Source: Pteria penguin (lineage: Eukaryota > Mollusca > Bivalvia > Pterioida > Pteriidae). From it: a DNA stretch of 64,000 nt. The position numbers and the translations under genes are program-made. Below, piece by piece: positions 38,935-51,238 of this stretch; position 1 is the first letter of the stretch; each line of letters begins with the position of its first letter. Below the pieces are notes generated by a model. It saw nothing but the letters and a program-made list of their open reading frames with translations, had not been told where the DNA came from and did no database searches. The stretch is from positions 179,001 through 243,000 of the forward strand of contig CM068585.1 of the NCBI GenBank assembly GCA_035048485.1, read 5' to 3'.

Positions 38935-39125
38935 ATTCATCCCGTCCAAAGTAAGCGACGGGCGTATTATGCCACGCTTGGCGTTGCTCTTGTTCAGTTA
39001 TATCGCGACATGGAAGCAGGAGGTAACCAACCTCTTGAACATGGTGGCGCAATCCGGGAATCGAACCCGGATCGTTGGCGCCACAAGCCAAGCGTTTAAC
39101 TACTACATCAGACCTCCCCTAATAA
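38935..39125 (-). mobile_element. tRNA-related SINE, second family
   Basis: On the minus strand there is a T-arm with B box (CCGGGTTCGATTCCCGG) and an upstream GTAGTTAAACGCTTGG. The acceptor stem does not pair, so it is not a working tRNA gene. The body continues to GCCCGTCGCTTACTTTG. A related body fragment occurs near 57250. Confidence 0.65.
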
Positions 39126-40206
39126 TAAACAAGAAACACACCATCATCCTTACATGTATTAATGATTACCCGACATGAAACTCTCACACCCCATTCCATT
39201 AAATATTTATATGATGAAAAAATAGAAGATGAATTTTAAAATCGAATGTTATACGAACAGCACGTGTTCCATCAGCGAGTCAAATTGCGGTAGCGTAATC
39301 TACATTTCCAGGAAAGGGTCATATTAGTACATTGAGACATTGTATTGATTTCACAACGTTTGCATTGAATATTGATAACATTATCCCGGTGCTGAAGTAA
39401 AAAGGCAGACAGAGGAACACCTCATTTCAAGAACATTCTTTTCCATGAATCTTAATTCACCAAAAGTTCGAAAGATGAATGGAATAGTTCATATTGATTC
39501 ACGATTTTAGAAATGCGTGTGCTTTTCTGCTGATATTGGAACACCTTTTCTGCTGATATTGGAACACCTGGTCCACCCATCTCTACCAGACGGCGCTGTC
39601 AAGAATTGAGAACGCCCTCTAGTAGAGATTGCTGGTCCACAAGTAACGACCTCCTCTAAGTTTATATATACGTATTTCTGATGATACCGGGTACATCTGG
39701 ACCCACTTAGCGGGTTAAATGTTACGAGTCTTCAGAAGTGAAAAATCGTATTTTTCTTCGAAAAGAGATAGGGGGATGGGGGATTTCAAAACCTCCGTAA
39801 TTCATTTTGAACTAGCGATGACAATGATGTACAATATGTCCAAGTAAGACCCTGTTTATTGATGAATCTATTCTTTAGTATTTTGATGTTTCTTCTGCAA
39901 TACTTGCATTCCTGTTAATACCACACAGAATAACCAATGTTCTACATAAAATGGGACATCATATTAGTCATTTACATAAAATGTTGTTTCACCATAGCCA
40001 TATATAGGACAAAATACTACTGCCTGTTTGATGGATGCTCGTTGACTTTTGCATGAATTTTGTAAACTTTAGAATTAACAGGCTAATGCAAAATGAAATT
40101 TACATGACGTATCACCACGGTCTTTCCGTTTTTCCCAAAAGGGGGGGGGGGGGGGGTTGCGAATCCAGGTTTTGGAGTTAAAGCGGAGGAAGGGTCTGGG
40201 GACCGC
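39126..40206. other. Intergenic DNA, no gene seen
   Basis: A 24-bp direct duplication (CTTTTCTGCTGATATTGGAA) lies at about 39521-39570, and a G homopolymer at about 40141-40156. Otherwise nothing is recognised. Confidence 0.5.
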
Positions 40207-41285
40207 TTAGCTGATCCGGGTGCAAACCTGGTAAGGGGGTGTAGAAGGCCGCAGTCCCCTGAAACTCCTTGTAAGGGGGTGTAGAAAGCCGCAGCCCCCT
40301 GAAACTCCTGGTAAGGGGATGTAGAAGGCCTCAGCCCCCTGAAACTCCTGGTAAGGGGGTGTAGAAAACCGCAACCCCCTGAAACTCCTGGTAAGGGGAT
40401 GTAGAAAGCCGCAGCCCTCTTGAAACTCCTGGTAAGGGGTGTAGAAAGCCGCAGCCCCCTGAAACTCCTGGTACGGGGCGTAGAAGGCCTCAGCCCCCTG
40501 AAACTCCTGGTTAGGGGGTGTAGAAGGCGGCAGCCCCCTGAAACTCCTGGTAAGGGGGTGTAGAAAGCCGTAGTTCCCTGAAACTCCTGGTAAGGGGGTG
40601 TAGAAGGCCGCAGCCCACAAACTCCTGGTTAGGGAGTGTAGAAGGCCTCAGCCCCCTGAAACTCCTGGTTAGGGGATGTAGAAGGCCGCAGCCCCCTGAA
40701 ACTCCTGGTAAGGGGTGTAGAAAGCCTCAGCCCCCTGAAATTCCTGGTAAGGGTGTGTAGAAAGCCCCTTGAAACTCCTGATAAGTTAAAGCGGAGGAAG
40801 GGTCTGGGGACCGCTTAGCTGATCCGTGTGCAAACCTGGTAAGGGGATGTAAAAGGCCGCAGCCCACTGAAACTCGTGGTAAGGGGGTGTAGAAGGCCGC
40901 AGCCCACTGAAACTCCTGGTTAGGGGTGTAGAAGGCCGCAGCCCCATGAAACTCCTGGTAAGGGGGTGTAGAAGGCCGCAGCCCCCTGAAACTCCTGGTA
41001 AGGGGTGTAGAAGGCCGCAGCCCCCTAAAACTCCTGGTAAGGGGGGGGGGGTGTAGAAGGCTGCAGCCTCCCTGAAACTCCTGGTAAGGGGGTGTAGAAG
41101 GCCTCAGCCCCCTGAAACTCCTGGTTAGGGTATGTAGAAGGCTGCAGTCCCCTGAAACTCCTGGTAAGGGGTGTAGAAAGCCTCAGCTTCCTGAAACTCC
41201 TGGTAAGGGGTGTAGAAGGCCGCAGCCCCCTAAAACTCCTGGTAATGGGGGTGTAGAAGGCCGCAGCCCCCTGAAACTCATGCGA
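40207..41285. repeat. 40-bp tandem repeat array
   Basis: About 27 units containing GGGGGTGTAGAAGGCCGCAG and CCCCCTGAAACTCCTGGTAA. A lead-in sequence (AAAGCGGAGGAAGGGTCTGG) occurs at both about 40181 and 40787, so the array contains a larger duplication. The 137-codon minus frame through it is an array artefact. Confidence 0.96.
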
Positions 41286-41645
41286 ATTTAGAGCTAAAAT
41301 CGTGCAATTTCGCTGTCATCTGTCAATACCGCAACTGCCGTTTAATCGAATATTTTATGAAGTTATTCATGTCATTTCTATATTTTCTTATTCTGGTTGT
41401 ACCAGTGATGGATTTTGTCCTACGTCAGATGCATCACAAAATTCGCCTCTATGTCTTGTCTTTTTCTTACGTACATTGCTTTTAATGGACCGCAAAGAAG
41501 CATTTATAGATGGAGATTTTTAAATAAAACTTGTCATATATGCTCTTCAGTCAGAAAAGGGGAGAGGCTGGGGTTGAAGCCTTAAATCAAATTAACCCGG
41601 AGAACTCAGGTAGATGTACAATTATACTAGTCTGTCGCCTGAAAT

Positions 41646-41679
<34 letters not shown>

Positions 41680-42784
41680 CGCGCGTTATGTAGTCCCCCC
41701 CCATGAAGTCGCCACTGTTTCCAATTACATTTTATTAAAAGTTTACGCCAGAACAAGTCCTTTGTGAATTATTGGCATATTTATACTTTCCACATTTGCC
41801 ACATGTTTAGACTGCGAAATTATTGAATGAAATGAATGATAAATCGAGGTCATTTTTAAAGTATTGGTATCTTGCAAGATAACATAGGAGTTCAGGAACC
41901 TCGGTGATCCTGGTGATCACCATAGGTACACAAGGTAAGGGTTCTTATTCTTTCGATGTCATTCCTTCCCAATGAGATATCAAATATGTGATCTATTCCA
42001 GGTAATCAATAATAGATTAAAAGGCACTACACCTCGGATGTGACTTGTAGCCTTGAATAATCTAAAAAGGTGTAGGAGCACCAATGCTGATATATGTAAG
42101 GTTTTACGGGTAAACACATCTAAATGTCCAGCGTTTTCAATCTTCTTAGTGCTGTATGGAAAATTTAGAGGCGATTTTAAACGATAAAATAATACTTATG
42201 TAAAAAGTAATTAAGTGGAATCAATGGTATCACCATGGCTTACCCATCGGAATCAAAATATTAGGTTTATCCGATACCTAATGTGGTAAAAATGTAGGTC
42301 AGTGTATCTTTCGATGGTCACTGGTTCTCGACTCCCCGAAAGGTAGGTAAGTGTAGATCTATCTTCCGAAGGCTGTTGATAAGAGCAAGAGGGTAGGTAA
42401 GCATTTGACTTTAAATTTATATGTGTGAGGGATGACTGTGTGAAGGGAAGGTGGGGGAGGGGGTAAGATGTCAAAATCTGGAATGTTTTAAAAGATCAGT
42501 GCGCATACATAAGTGTGCATTTCAATATGTTAATAACCTGTTACATGAGAATATGATATTCTGTATGATGTTTGATGGAAGGAAGGAAGTGTTCTTCTAA
42601 AGGTCAAAATGTAGAACTCTCTGTGTCTTCTTCCTGTTTATACAATGTTGTATTATATTTTAGAGAGATGATAAGTATAATCTGAATAGAGGTATCTCTG
42701 AGAAAATTAAGCTGTCACTATTTTATATTTAAAAGCAAAAATAAAAATAAACTACCATGGGTAAACATTCACCTTAAGCGTCTA
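41286..42784. other. Intergenic DNA with (TC)n tract
   Basis: (TC)n spans about 41648-41677, followed near 41695-41718 by a C-run and GTCGCCACTG, possibly one end of a CAGTGGCG MITE. No gene is seen. Confidence 0.45.
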
Positions 42785-43700
42785 ATACGGAAACAGGACA
42801 CATTATTCTACAAAGAAAGACTGACAAAGAAGGTGGAAGTTATACACGATTACAAAAGTTAAAACGCTTGGAACAACAAAAGACAAGACAGGCTTACGAT
42901 TCATATGTGGGAGATATGTTAGGAGCCATAGAAAACCAGGTAACTGAGAGTGAGGTAAGCAACAAACAGACATTTGTACCAAAAAAAAAAAAAACATGTA
43001 CAGTGGCGGATCCAGGATTTTTTAGTGCTAAATCTGGATTTTCACTGGTAAATATGTGGCAAAAATGGGGGGGGGTCCTCTAAATCCGCCACTGATTTAC
43101 ATTTCTGAAGAAATACCAAGAGAGATTCATGCGGTGTGTCATCCCTGAAGGATAGTAGAACTGGGCTGCTTATCTCTGACTCGGTAGGTGAGGGAAATTT
43201 ATTAAATAAACAATTTCAGTCAGTATTTAACCCGAAATCTCCACTTTCACTCAGTCAACTTGCACAGACTTTGGTAAATGACTCAAATCCGGATTCATCA
43301 TACGACACCATGCCTGAAATCAACTTCTGCGTTAATGGTATAGGTAAGCTTTTAAAAGACCTAAAAGTAGATAAGGCTGCTGGTCCAGACAATATCCCTC
43401 CCATTGTACTCAAAGAGCTGAGGTAACCCCTCAATCAAATTAATATTTGAACTCTCATACAATACAGGCAGTACACTACCCACAGAGTGCTGCTCAGCAA
43501 ACGTAAGTCCGCTCTTTAAAAAGGAGGATAGATCAAACCCAGCCAACTATCGGCTAATTTCACTTACCTGTATTCTATGCAAGACGATGGAGAACATCAT
43601 CACATCAAGCTTAGTAAGGCATTTCTCACATAACAATATTCTATATAATCTCCAGCATTGCTTTAGACAAAGGAGGAGTTGTGAGACCCGCCTGTACTTG
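42785..43700 (+). pseudogene. LINE ORF2 fragment (linker and start of RT), split by a MITE
   Basis: With frameshifts, the + strand reads LIRKQDTLFYKERLTKK, RLEQQKTRQAYDSYVGDML, SSLKDSRTGLLISDS, LKDLKVDKAAGPDNIPPIVL and then SPLFKKEDRSNPANYRLISL. These are the linker and RT motifs 0-2 of a CR1/Jockey-like element (KAAGPDxIPPxxLKEL ... NYRPISLT). The MITE at 43001-43094 interrupts the frame. Several frameshifts make it non-functional. It stops around 43700 before the catalytic motif. Confidence 0.85.
43001..43094. mobile_element. hAT-like MITE, CAGTGGCGGATCC type, short copy 4
   Basis: The ends are CAGTGGCGGATCCAGG and AATCCGCCACTG. At 94 bp it is internally deleted compared with the ~158-bp copies. 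The flanks ATGTA and ATTTA differ at one base. It lies inside the LINE fragment. Confidence 0.85.
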
Positions 43701-44029
43701 TATGTCTTTTGAGAATTTGTGTGGTCAGTGAATTTTGATTTGCCTTGGGATTAACTGCCTAGCTCGAAGTCGAGAATATTAGACTTTGGCGTGTCCCAAC
43801 TGAATTTCTTCTGTTATAGGAAACTGCAATTAACTATATTCTCGGTCAAAAAGCAAAACACTACCTTTAACAAGTATTTCTACATTTCTTGCAATATGCG
43901 TGTACTCCCGTTTCACCAGTTCTCAGTATTTACCTGAAAGTATTCATTGTCGAGCGGATGATTTAGCTTTACCAACAACAACAACAACAACAAACAACAA
44001 CACAGTATTTATTCTCATAACTGAACATA
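43701..44029. other. Intergenic DNA with (CAA)n tract
   Basis: A (CAA)n stretch lies at about 43974-44003. No gene is recognised. Confidence 0.5.
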
Positions 44030-45390
44030 AAATGACAGTGTAGAGAAAATATTATATTAAAATTTACATACATGTAATAGTAAAAACAGAAGCACATGCA
44101 TGTGACAGTAGTTCAACCAGGAGGGTAAACTCTGATTTTAACTACCGTACAGAGATAGATTTTACAATATTTTTCAAAGTCTCTTTTGGTGGTAAATAAT
44201 GAATTGAACTTAAAAGAGTTGGGGTTAATGTAATAATGTTTCTTTGGAAATTTTGAACTGACATAATAATTTTGCTTTTTCTAGGATAATTTCAATAGAC
44301 AAATGTAGTTTTCAAATGAGAGGTCAGTTTGAAATATTCTATAATTGATGCATTTAGATGAATCAAAAATATTGCTGATCCATATTTGGATAAATTGATT
44401 ACATAACGATCTAAAACAGTATATTTAAGCCAGTTAATACTATGAAAAGACTGGTTTAACTAAATATATGACAATCCACATTCATTTAAAATTGATTTGA
44501 TACATGTATATTTTGACCAAGGCAGAAGATCATTCAAAATTAGAGCATACAAGTTAGTAGATAGCTTGTTACAGCATAACATCTTGGCCCAGAAAGTAAT
44601 CATTCTAACTTTAATGTTAATAGACAAAGGGTATCTGCCAAGTTCTCCATATACCATAAAATGAGTTGTACAACTTATTAATATGTAAAATATGTTTGAA
44701 AGTGCAGCCTTTCTACAAGCAGTGTATTAGAAAAACCCCAAACTTCAAAATTAAATGAAAGTACTGGTTTAACAATTTTATCAAAAAGACTTAACTTGCA
44801 GTCAATTGATACATGATATCCTCTTGCTTTTGCTATAACACTGTGCATTGCTTTTTTTTTTTTTGGCGTGATGGTTCAAAATAAACTTTTTGCCATCCCA
44901 CACTAAAGTAGACTTCGTTTGATGGGTCTTCATGAGTTGCCTGGCTTCGTAAGCTAACTTACTCCTTGTTTTAGTGAGATCCTGCTGTACAGAAACATGT
45001 TTCATGTCCTCAGTTTTGTACAGGTTATTAGTGGCTCTTAGAAAGCAGCGCTTACGACTATAGTTAGTAATCTTAACTATAAATGGGTAAATTTTGTCGA
45101 TTAGCGTGTTCCCTACGCGATGGAAACCTTAAAGCTTGTTGTGTTGTAGAGGGATCTCAAGCACACGAGCTATTTCTTAACGACTTCGTCTGTGTCCTCC
45201 AGTCCCTCCGACACCCCAAATATACGGTCACATCTGCGATGGTGTACATTTCAAAGTCGTCCAGTTGCTGGCGAAGGATCTTGTTTGCCGCAGCAAAGGT
45301 TCCGTAAGCCTTTGTAAGCGGGGTCATCTCTTCTTCCATCCGAATGTTAAGTTGTTTAACTACTGTGTTGACTTCTTCCATCATCATCCA
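44030..45390 (-). pseudogene. Internally deleted LINE: ORF1-like piece joined to ORF2 C-terminus
   Basis: The minus strand first encodes an ORF1-like segment (LTKTRSKLAYEARQLMKT, STLVWDGKKFILNHH; about 45000-44870). It then reads directly into an ORF2 tail (KLSLFDKIVKPVLSFNFEVW, MVYGELGRYPLSINIKVRM, ECGLSYI, FENYICLLKL). Such ORF2 tails follow the RT core in CR1/Jockey-like elements, so the endonuclease and RT core are missing between the two parts. A T-run at 44853-44864 (A-run on the coding strand) marks the junction. Whether the part above 45010 belongs to the element is less certain. Confidence 0.75.
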
Positions 45391-45877
45391 CTGTAGTACA
45401 TCTACTATTATTTAATGACAGTCTACGTTTACCATTTGATGCTGGACTAACACACGTTATACTCCTATGGTTGATATGCGAACACGCCCTTTTCACTCTG
45501 AGTAGTATAAAATAATTTTCTTACCGTTTGTGTGTTTGAAATCCTATTTTTTCAGCTCACTAACACATAGAACATACTCTCCATTGATGCAGTGCATATA
45601 CATATATATGCCACGTGAACGTGCTGGACAGCCACGTTCGCTTGCTTACAACTTATAACTTATATCAACATGTACATATTGAAGGATTTGAAGGAGAATC
45701 GCTATAGACATTGTATATTTAAATATATGAACATAATAATGTGTAAGTAAAAATATTAAAAATTAAATAAAACACTTACGAGGCAAGGGATGAATTTTGA
45801 AGTATTGAACGCAATTTCCGAACATTGACTATAATGAAATTTATTGTTATTTTAGGATAATAATAATAATAATAATA

Positions 45878-45916
<39 letters not shown>

Positions 45917-46399
45917 TATTATAAAAAATAGCGAAATTAAATAATGATAATAAATACATAGATAAGAAATAAATACATAGATAAATTATTTATAAATAAA
46001 CAAATAACAAATAAATAAGTAAACTCATTAATTAAAAATAGATAAATAAAATAAAATTAGAAAGCAATCATGTTAGTTTCTTTATAGTATAAACTGACAG
46101 AGTTCCAGGCCTTTCATGTACCCTAACGATTTGACTCGTGTATTACCTAAACGTTTATTTGAATTTAGAGAATACTGAGTCGAACTTACCTGCTCCGCCT
46201 GTACATGTTCAAACATTGAGTTAGTGATAAGAAGAAACACGTGTGTGTTGTACTGATAATTTGACACTTTCTTTTCAGGTCAGAGATATCGCCGCCATGA
46301 TTTGACAATCCATCTGTAAAAACAACATGCAACGAAGTGGTAAGTTATGAAACATATTTCATTCATGTGATTGTATGTATATCATTCCAGTAGCATTAG
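45391..46399. other. Intergenic DNA with AAT/GAT microsatellite
   Basis: (AAT)n(GAT)n spans about 45857-45915, followed by AAATA-rich repeats to 46060. A small exon-like segment at 46280-46337 is bounded by TTTTCAG and GTAAGTTATG. It is not supported by any neighbouring coding sequence. Confidence 0.4.
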
Positions 46400-47430
46400 T
46401 AGTAAATCCATTGATTGACTGGAGTCCTGTCCAGGGGAGTTTTACCAACCAGTCACGGAGTCAGGGAGCTTGACAGACCAGTATTGGACTTGAGGCCAGA
46501 CTGACCAATGACAGAATGGTGTTTTCTCCAGGAAAATTTTACTGACCAATGATATATTGAAGTCCTGTCTAGGGAAGCTTGACTTTCTAGTCATGAATTG
46601 GTGTCCTCACTAATCAACGATTGACTGGGGTCCTGTCCTGGGGAGCTTGACTTACCAATGATGAATGCGTGTCCTGACTAACCAGTGATTGACTGGAGTC
46701 CTGTCTAAGGGAGTTTAACTTACCAATGATGGATTAGTGTCCTGACTGATCAGTGATTGAATGCTGTCCTGTCCTGGGGAATCTGACTTACTAATGATAT
46801 TTTGGTGTCCTGACTAACAAATAATTGACTGGAGTCCTGTCCTGGGGAAATTTACTTACTAATGATAGATTGGTGCCCTGACTAACCAGTGATGGACTAG
46901 AGTTCTGTCCTGGGGAAATTGACTTACTAATGATAGATTGATGTCCTGACTAACAAGTAATTGACTGGAGTCCTGTCCTGGGGAAATCGACTTACTAATG
47001 ATAGATTGGTGTCCTGACTAACAAGTGATGGACTGGAGTCCTGTCCTGGGGAAATTGACTTACTAATGATAGATTAATGTCCTGACTAACAAGTAATTGA
47101 CTGGAGTCCTGTCCTGGGGAAATTGACTTACTAATGATAGATTGGTGTCCTGACTAGCAAGTAATTGACTGGAGTCCTGTCCTGGGGAAATTGACTTACT
47201 AATGATAGATTGGTGTCCTGACTAGCAAGTAATTGACTGGAGTCCTGTCCTGGGGAATTTGACTTACTAATGATAGATTGGTGTCCTGACTAACAAGTGA
47301 TTGACTTGAGTCCCGTCCTGGGGAATTCGACGTTCCAATGATGAATTAATTGGTGTCCTGACTAACCAGTGATTGACTGAAGTCCTGTCTTTGGAAACAT
47401 GACTTAGCAATGATGAATTGGAGTCCTTCT
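46400..47430. repeat. 68-bp tandem repeat array
   Basis: About 15 units containing TTGACTGGAGTCCTGTCCTG and TTACTAATGATAGATTGGTG. The central copies are the most alike and both ends are more diverged. Confidence 0.95.
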
Positions 47431-47473
47431 GGAAGAGATTACTACAATGTGACGATAGTTGACAAACATAATC

Positions 47474-47494
47474 AAACCCTAACCCTAACCCTAG
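47474..47494. repeat. Short interstitial telomeric motif
   Basis: Three CCCTAA units in a row just after the 68-bp array. Confidence 0.85.
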
Positions 47495-47939
47495 TCTATT
47501 TATAGATGATGGATATACGAACGTACTTAAAGGAGACTTGCTAAGTCCGGTGTATAGACAATGCATATAGAATGATATGTAATAAACACTGACCATGTCC
47601 TATGTGTAGAGATGATGTACACAGGAACATACATACTGAACATTCAATGTCTTCTGTGAGATGATGGACATATGAACTTATACAATGGACACTTGCTAAG
47701 TCGTGTGAATAGATAATGGATAATGTCTCGCCGATAGCATGAAAGTTACCGCAATCACACAATATCAAGCAGATATTCAAATCGATTTATTTTCAAAACA
47801 TTTATGTTTTTACATGAAAGAAAAAACATATAGGCGTTTTTAAAGTCCCTGAGTATACATATTGGACATGGATATATAAACTTATATGAATATTTTCTAT
47901 GTCATGTATGTAGGTAATTAATATAGAACGATATCTTAT
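47495..47939. other. Diverged repeat-like DNA
   Basis: Contains GATGATGGACATATGAAC-like phrases related to the arrays on the right, but with no clear period. Confidence 0.4.
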
Positions 47940-48470
47940 ACATTCTTACTGTATCCTATTTGTCAGTGTTGGATATATGAACTTCCATAATGCATAAACA
48001 CTTGATAAGTCATGTGTGCGGATAATGGATAGACACTCAACAAGTCATGTGTGTAGATAATGGGTAGACACTTGATAAGTCATGTGTGCAGATAATGGAT
48101 AGACACTTGATATCCCATGTGTTATCATAGATAGACACTAGATAAGATATGTGTGCAGATAACTGGTTGACACTTGACATGTCATGTTTGCGATATAATA
48201 GACACTGAATAAGTCATGTGTGCAGATTATGAATAAACACATGATATGTCATGTGTGTAGATAATGGATAGACATTTAATAAGTCTTATGTACAGATAAT
48301 GAATAGACACATGATATGTCACGTGTGTAGATAATGTATAGACACTGAATAAGTCATGTGTGCAGATAATGAATAAACACACGATATGTCATGTGTGTAG
48401 ATAATGGATAGACACTTAATAAGTCATGTGTGCACATAATGGATAGACAACGATATATAATGAACACTCA
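47940..48470. repeat. 35-bp tandem repeat array
   Basis: About 13 units containing GATAATGGATAGACACTTGA and TAAGTCATGTGTGCA. Confidence 0.92.
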
Positions 48471-49580
48471 CTATGTCTTATGTGTAGATGACTGAAGTAG
48501 GAACGTACATGATTTATACTTACTAGGTACTGTGTATAGAGGATTGACGTAGGAACGTACAATATTGACACTTCCTGGATACTATGTTTAAATGACTGAC
48601 GTAGGAATGTACATGATTTACACTTATTGGGTACTATGTATAGACGATTGACGTGGAATTGTACATGATTGAGACTTACTGGCCATGGATACTATGTGTA
48701 GATGACTGACGTGGAATTGTACATGATTAACACTTACTGTGTACTATGTGTAGATGACTGACGTGGAATTGTACATGATTAACACTTACTGTGTACTATG
48801 TTTAGATGACTGACGTAGGAACGTACATGATTAACACTTACTTGGCACTATGTATAGACGAATGATGTGGAATTGTACATGATTAACACTTACTGTGTAC
48901 TATGTTTAGATTTGTTTGTTTGTTTGATTATTGTTTTACGTCACTCCACGATTATTTCACGTATATGGTGACGGCATCTGCCTGATGCATTGCATACAAA
49001 TTTAGACCTTTGCAACGGACCCACCCGAAGCATTGAGGGATCTTTAACGTGCCACGCCTACCGTGACACGGGACCTCGGTTTTTACTGTCTCATCCGAAA
49101 GACAGAACACCGGTGTGCCCCGGGCGGGAGTCGAACCCGCGACCTCTCGATCACGAGCCGAGCACCTTATCCACTAGGCCACACCGGCTTACTATGTTTA
49201 GATGACTGACGTAGGAATGTACAAGATTAACACTTACTGGGCACTATGTATAGACGAATGACGTGGAATTGTACACGATTAACACTTACTGTGTACTATG
49301 TGTAGATGACTGACGTGGAAACGTACATGATTAACACTTACTGTGTACTATGTATAGACGAATGACGTGTAATTGTACATGATTAACACTTACTGTGTAC
49401 TATGTGTAGATGACTGACGTGGGAACGTACATGATTAACACTTACTGTGTACTATGTATAGACGAATGACGTGTAATTGTACACGATTAACACTTACTGG
49501 ATACTATGTGTAGATGACTGGCGTAGGAACGTACATGATTTATACTTACTAAGTACTATGTGTAGATGCTGGACATATGA
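48471..49580. repeat. 52-bp tandem repeat array, split by a SINE
   Basis: About 16 units containing GACTGACGTGGAATTGTACA and TTAACACTTACTGTGTACTA, interrupted at 48912-49190 by SINE copy 3. Confidence 0.95.
48912..49190 (-). mobile_element. tRNA-headed SINE, copy 3
   Basis: Same body as the other copies (GGATCTTTAACGTGCCA), with the head on the minus strand containing TGGCCTAGTGGAT and GGGTTCGACTCCCGCC. A perfect 13-bp target duplication, ACTATGTTTAGAT, flanks it (48899-48911, 49191-49203). The head differs from the other copies around the anticodon arm (CTCGTGA loop in place of CTCCTGA). Confidence 0.94.
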
Positions 49581-50251
49581 ACATACATAATGTACCCTTT
49601 ACTTACTTTGTAGATGGGAACATACATTCATAACAGACACTTAGCCATGTATGTAGATGAATATGGATAATGCATACCACTTCAAAATCATTGAAAGTGT
49701 ACACTTTTTTATTTAAAACTGGAATATGTAGTTACAATATCATGTACTGCTTTAAATGAACCTTTTTAGGTAAATAAATATGGCAACTAATCGCAACCAT
49801 AGTAATCCTTTTCTCATGATCGATGATCGTATTGCTCATTTATAGTAGCAAAGTCAAGTACACGACTCAAAACAGACTAGATGTTAAACTGAACTGTCAT
49901 GAGTACGTTGAACTTACAGCCAAAACTTAAACTAATTTCAAAGTATACTCGATATAAAACCAAATCTTCACTCAAACTGAGTATGTTCTAATAACAAAGT
50001 AATATAAATACGGGTTCCAATGCAATACTCTTAATGAGTATGTGTTCAATATTTATCTGACATATCAGCGTTATCCTTAATTTTCGCAATGTGATTAAAA
50101 CCAAATCATTATTCCGCTTATGTATTTGACCCATTGCGGATAAAGATCTCGGGAAACTCGTAAGGGGTCATGTTCTGGTGAACTCTGATTTTCAGCCAAA
50201 TCAGTACATCGGCTACCAATTCCTGGGAATGAAATTAACATCCGCAGCCAG
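49581..50251. other. AT-rich intergenic DNA, no gene seen
   Basis: No tandem structure or coding signature is recognised here. Confidence 0.5.
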
Positions 50252-50421
50252 ACTTGCCGAGATTAAGAAAACTTGATGAAGCAATGAAGACGAAAATTTG
50301 CCGTAAACTGTCCCTAAACGAGTTCTTTTGGTCAACTTGTTATTTATAAAATAGTTGACATTCTTAAAGTCAAGATAACTTTATGCGATTTCCCTCATGT
50401 CAGTTTTAAAAATAAATTATA
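50252..50421. repeat. Direct repeat of the second foldback's left arm
   Basis: Shares CGAGATTAA.AAAACTTGATGA and CTAAACGAGTTCTTTTGG with 50484-50660, so part of the arm is duplicated outside the inverted repeat. Confidence 0.75.
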
Positions 50422-51023
50422 CGGAAACGTTTTTGTGCCTGGTGTTGTTGTGTTGTATGTAGGTATCATGACAAAAATAAAATTGACTTGCCGAGATTAA
50501 TAAAACTTGATGACGTAATGAAGTCTAAAAGTTGCCGTAATCTGTCCTTAAACGAGTTCTTTTGGGCAACTTGTCAGCTATAAAACACTTTGTTGAATTT
50601 CTTTAAGTGAAGACAAGTTTATGGGATTTCCATTATGTCAGTTTTAAAATAAATCGTCGTAATAAAGTCGCATTTCCATGAAAATCAAGAATTATTGACA
50701 TTATTTTTGTTGATATGTTGCAATAAACATGCTACTAACGAGAATTTTATGTCGAGTTAATGTTTTAAAAATACTATTTCAAGATTTCGTAAGTCAATTT
50801 CTCTTCGAAATCTTCTTATCAAACTCGCATTTAATGAAAATCTCGAAATATTGACTTTGTTGAAGTCAACATGATGCGAAAAAGTCATACTTAATACTGA
50901 TATTCTTTTTGACGACCATAATTTATATGCTGAATATCCTGTATAGATGTATTTCCAAAATAGATATGTTTTTCAGAAACAATTATTTATTTCTTCATAA
51001 TGTCTTATATTAACAGTACTTTT

Positions 51024-51238
51024 TATGGAGCGGATCCAGGATTTCAGAAAAGGGGGGGGGGGGGGAGGCACATGCCATAGCCAAGTAAAAGCCAAATTAC
51101 AGAGCCATTTTGGTGCAAAGTCTTTCGTTTTACTCTTATTATTTGAGTGTTTTAACCTTATCATCTGTACAAGCCTTGCAAATCTGTAGCGCAAAAGGGA
51201 GCACACATTCCCCCCCCCCCTCTTAAAATTCGCCACTG
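51024..51238. mobile_element. hAT-like MITE, decayed copy
   Basis: The left end is decayed (GGAGCGGATCCAGGATTTC), followed by a G-run. The right end is AATTCGCCACTG. The interior carries an inverted piece of the neighbouring repeat (AAGCCTTGCAAATCTG). No clear target duplication is seen. Confidence 0.6.

Noticed and set aside
39045..39120. A functional tRNA gene on the minus strand
   Set aside because: The T-arm is good but the acceptor stem does not pair and the sequence continues into a SINE body.
40207..40620. A 137-codon minus frame with GFLHPLTRSFRG repeats
   Set aside because: The array unit is about 40 bp, so the frame shifts from unit to unit and is kept open only by low stop content.
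48912..49190. A functional tRNA gene (anticodon CGT) in the SINE head
   Set aside because: It lies at the start of a SINE with body, tail and target duplication, so it is tRNA-derived only.
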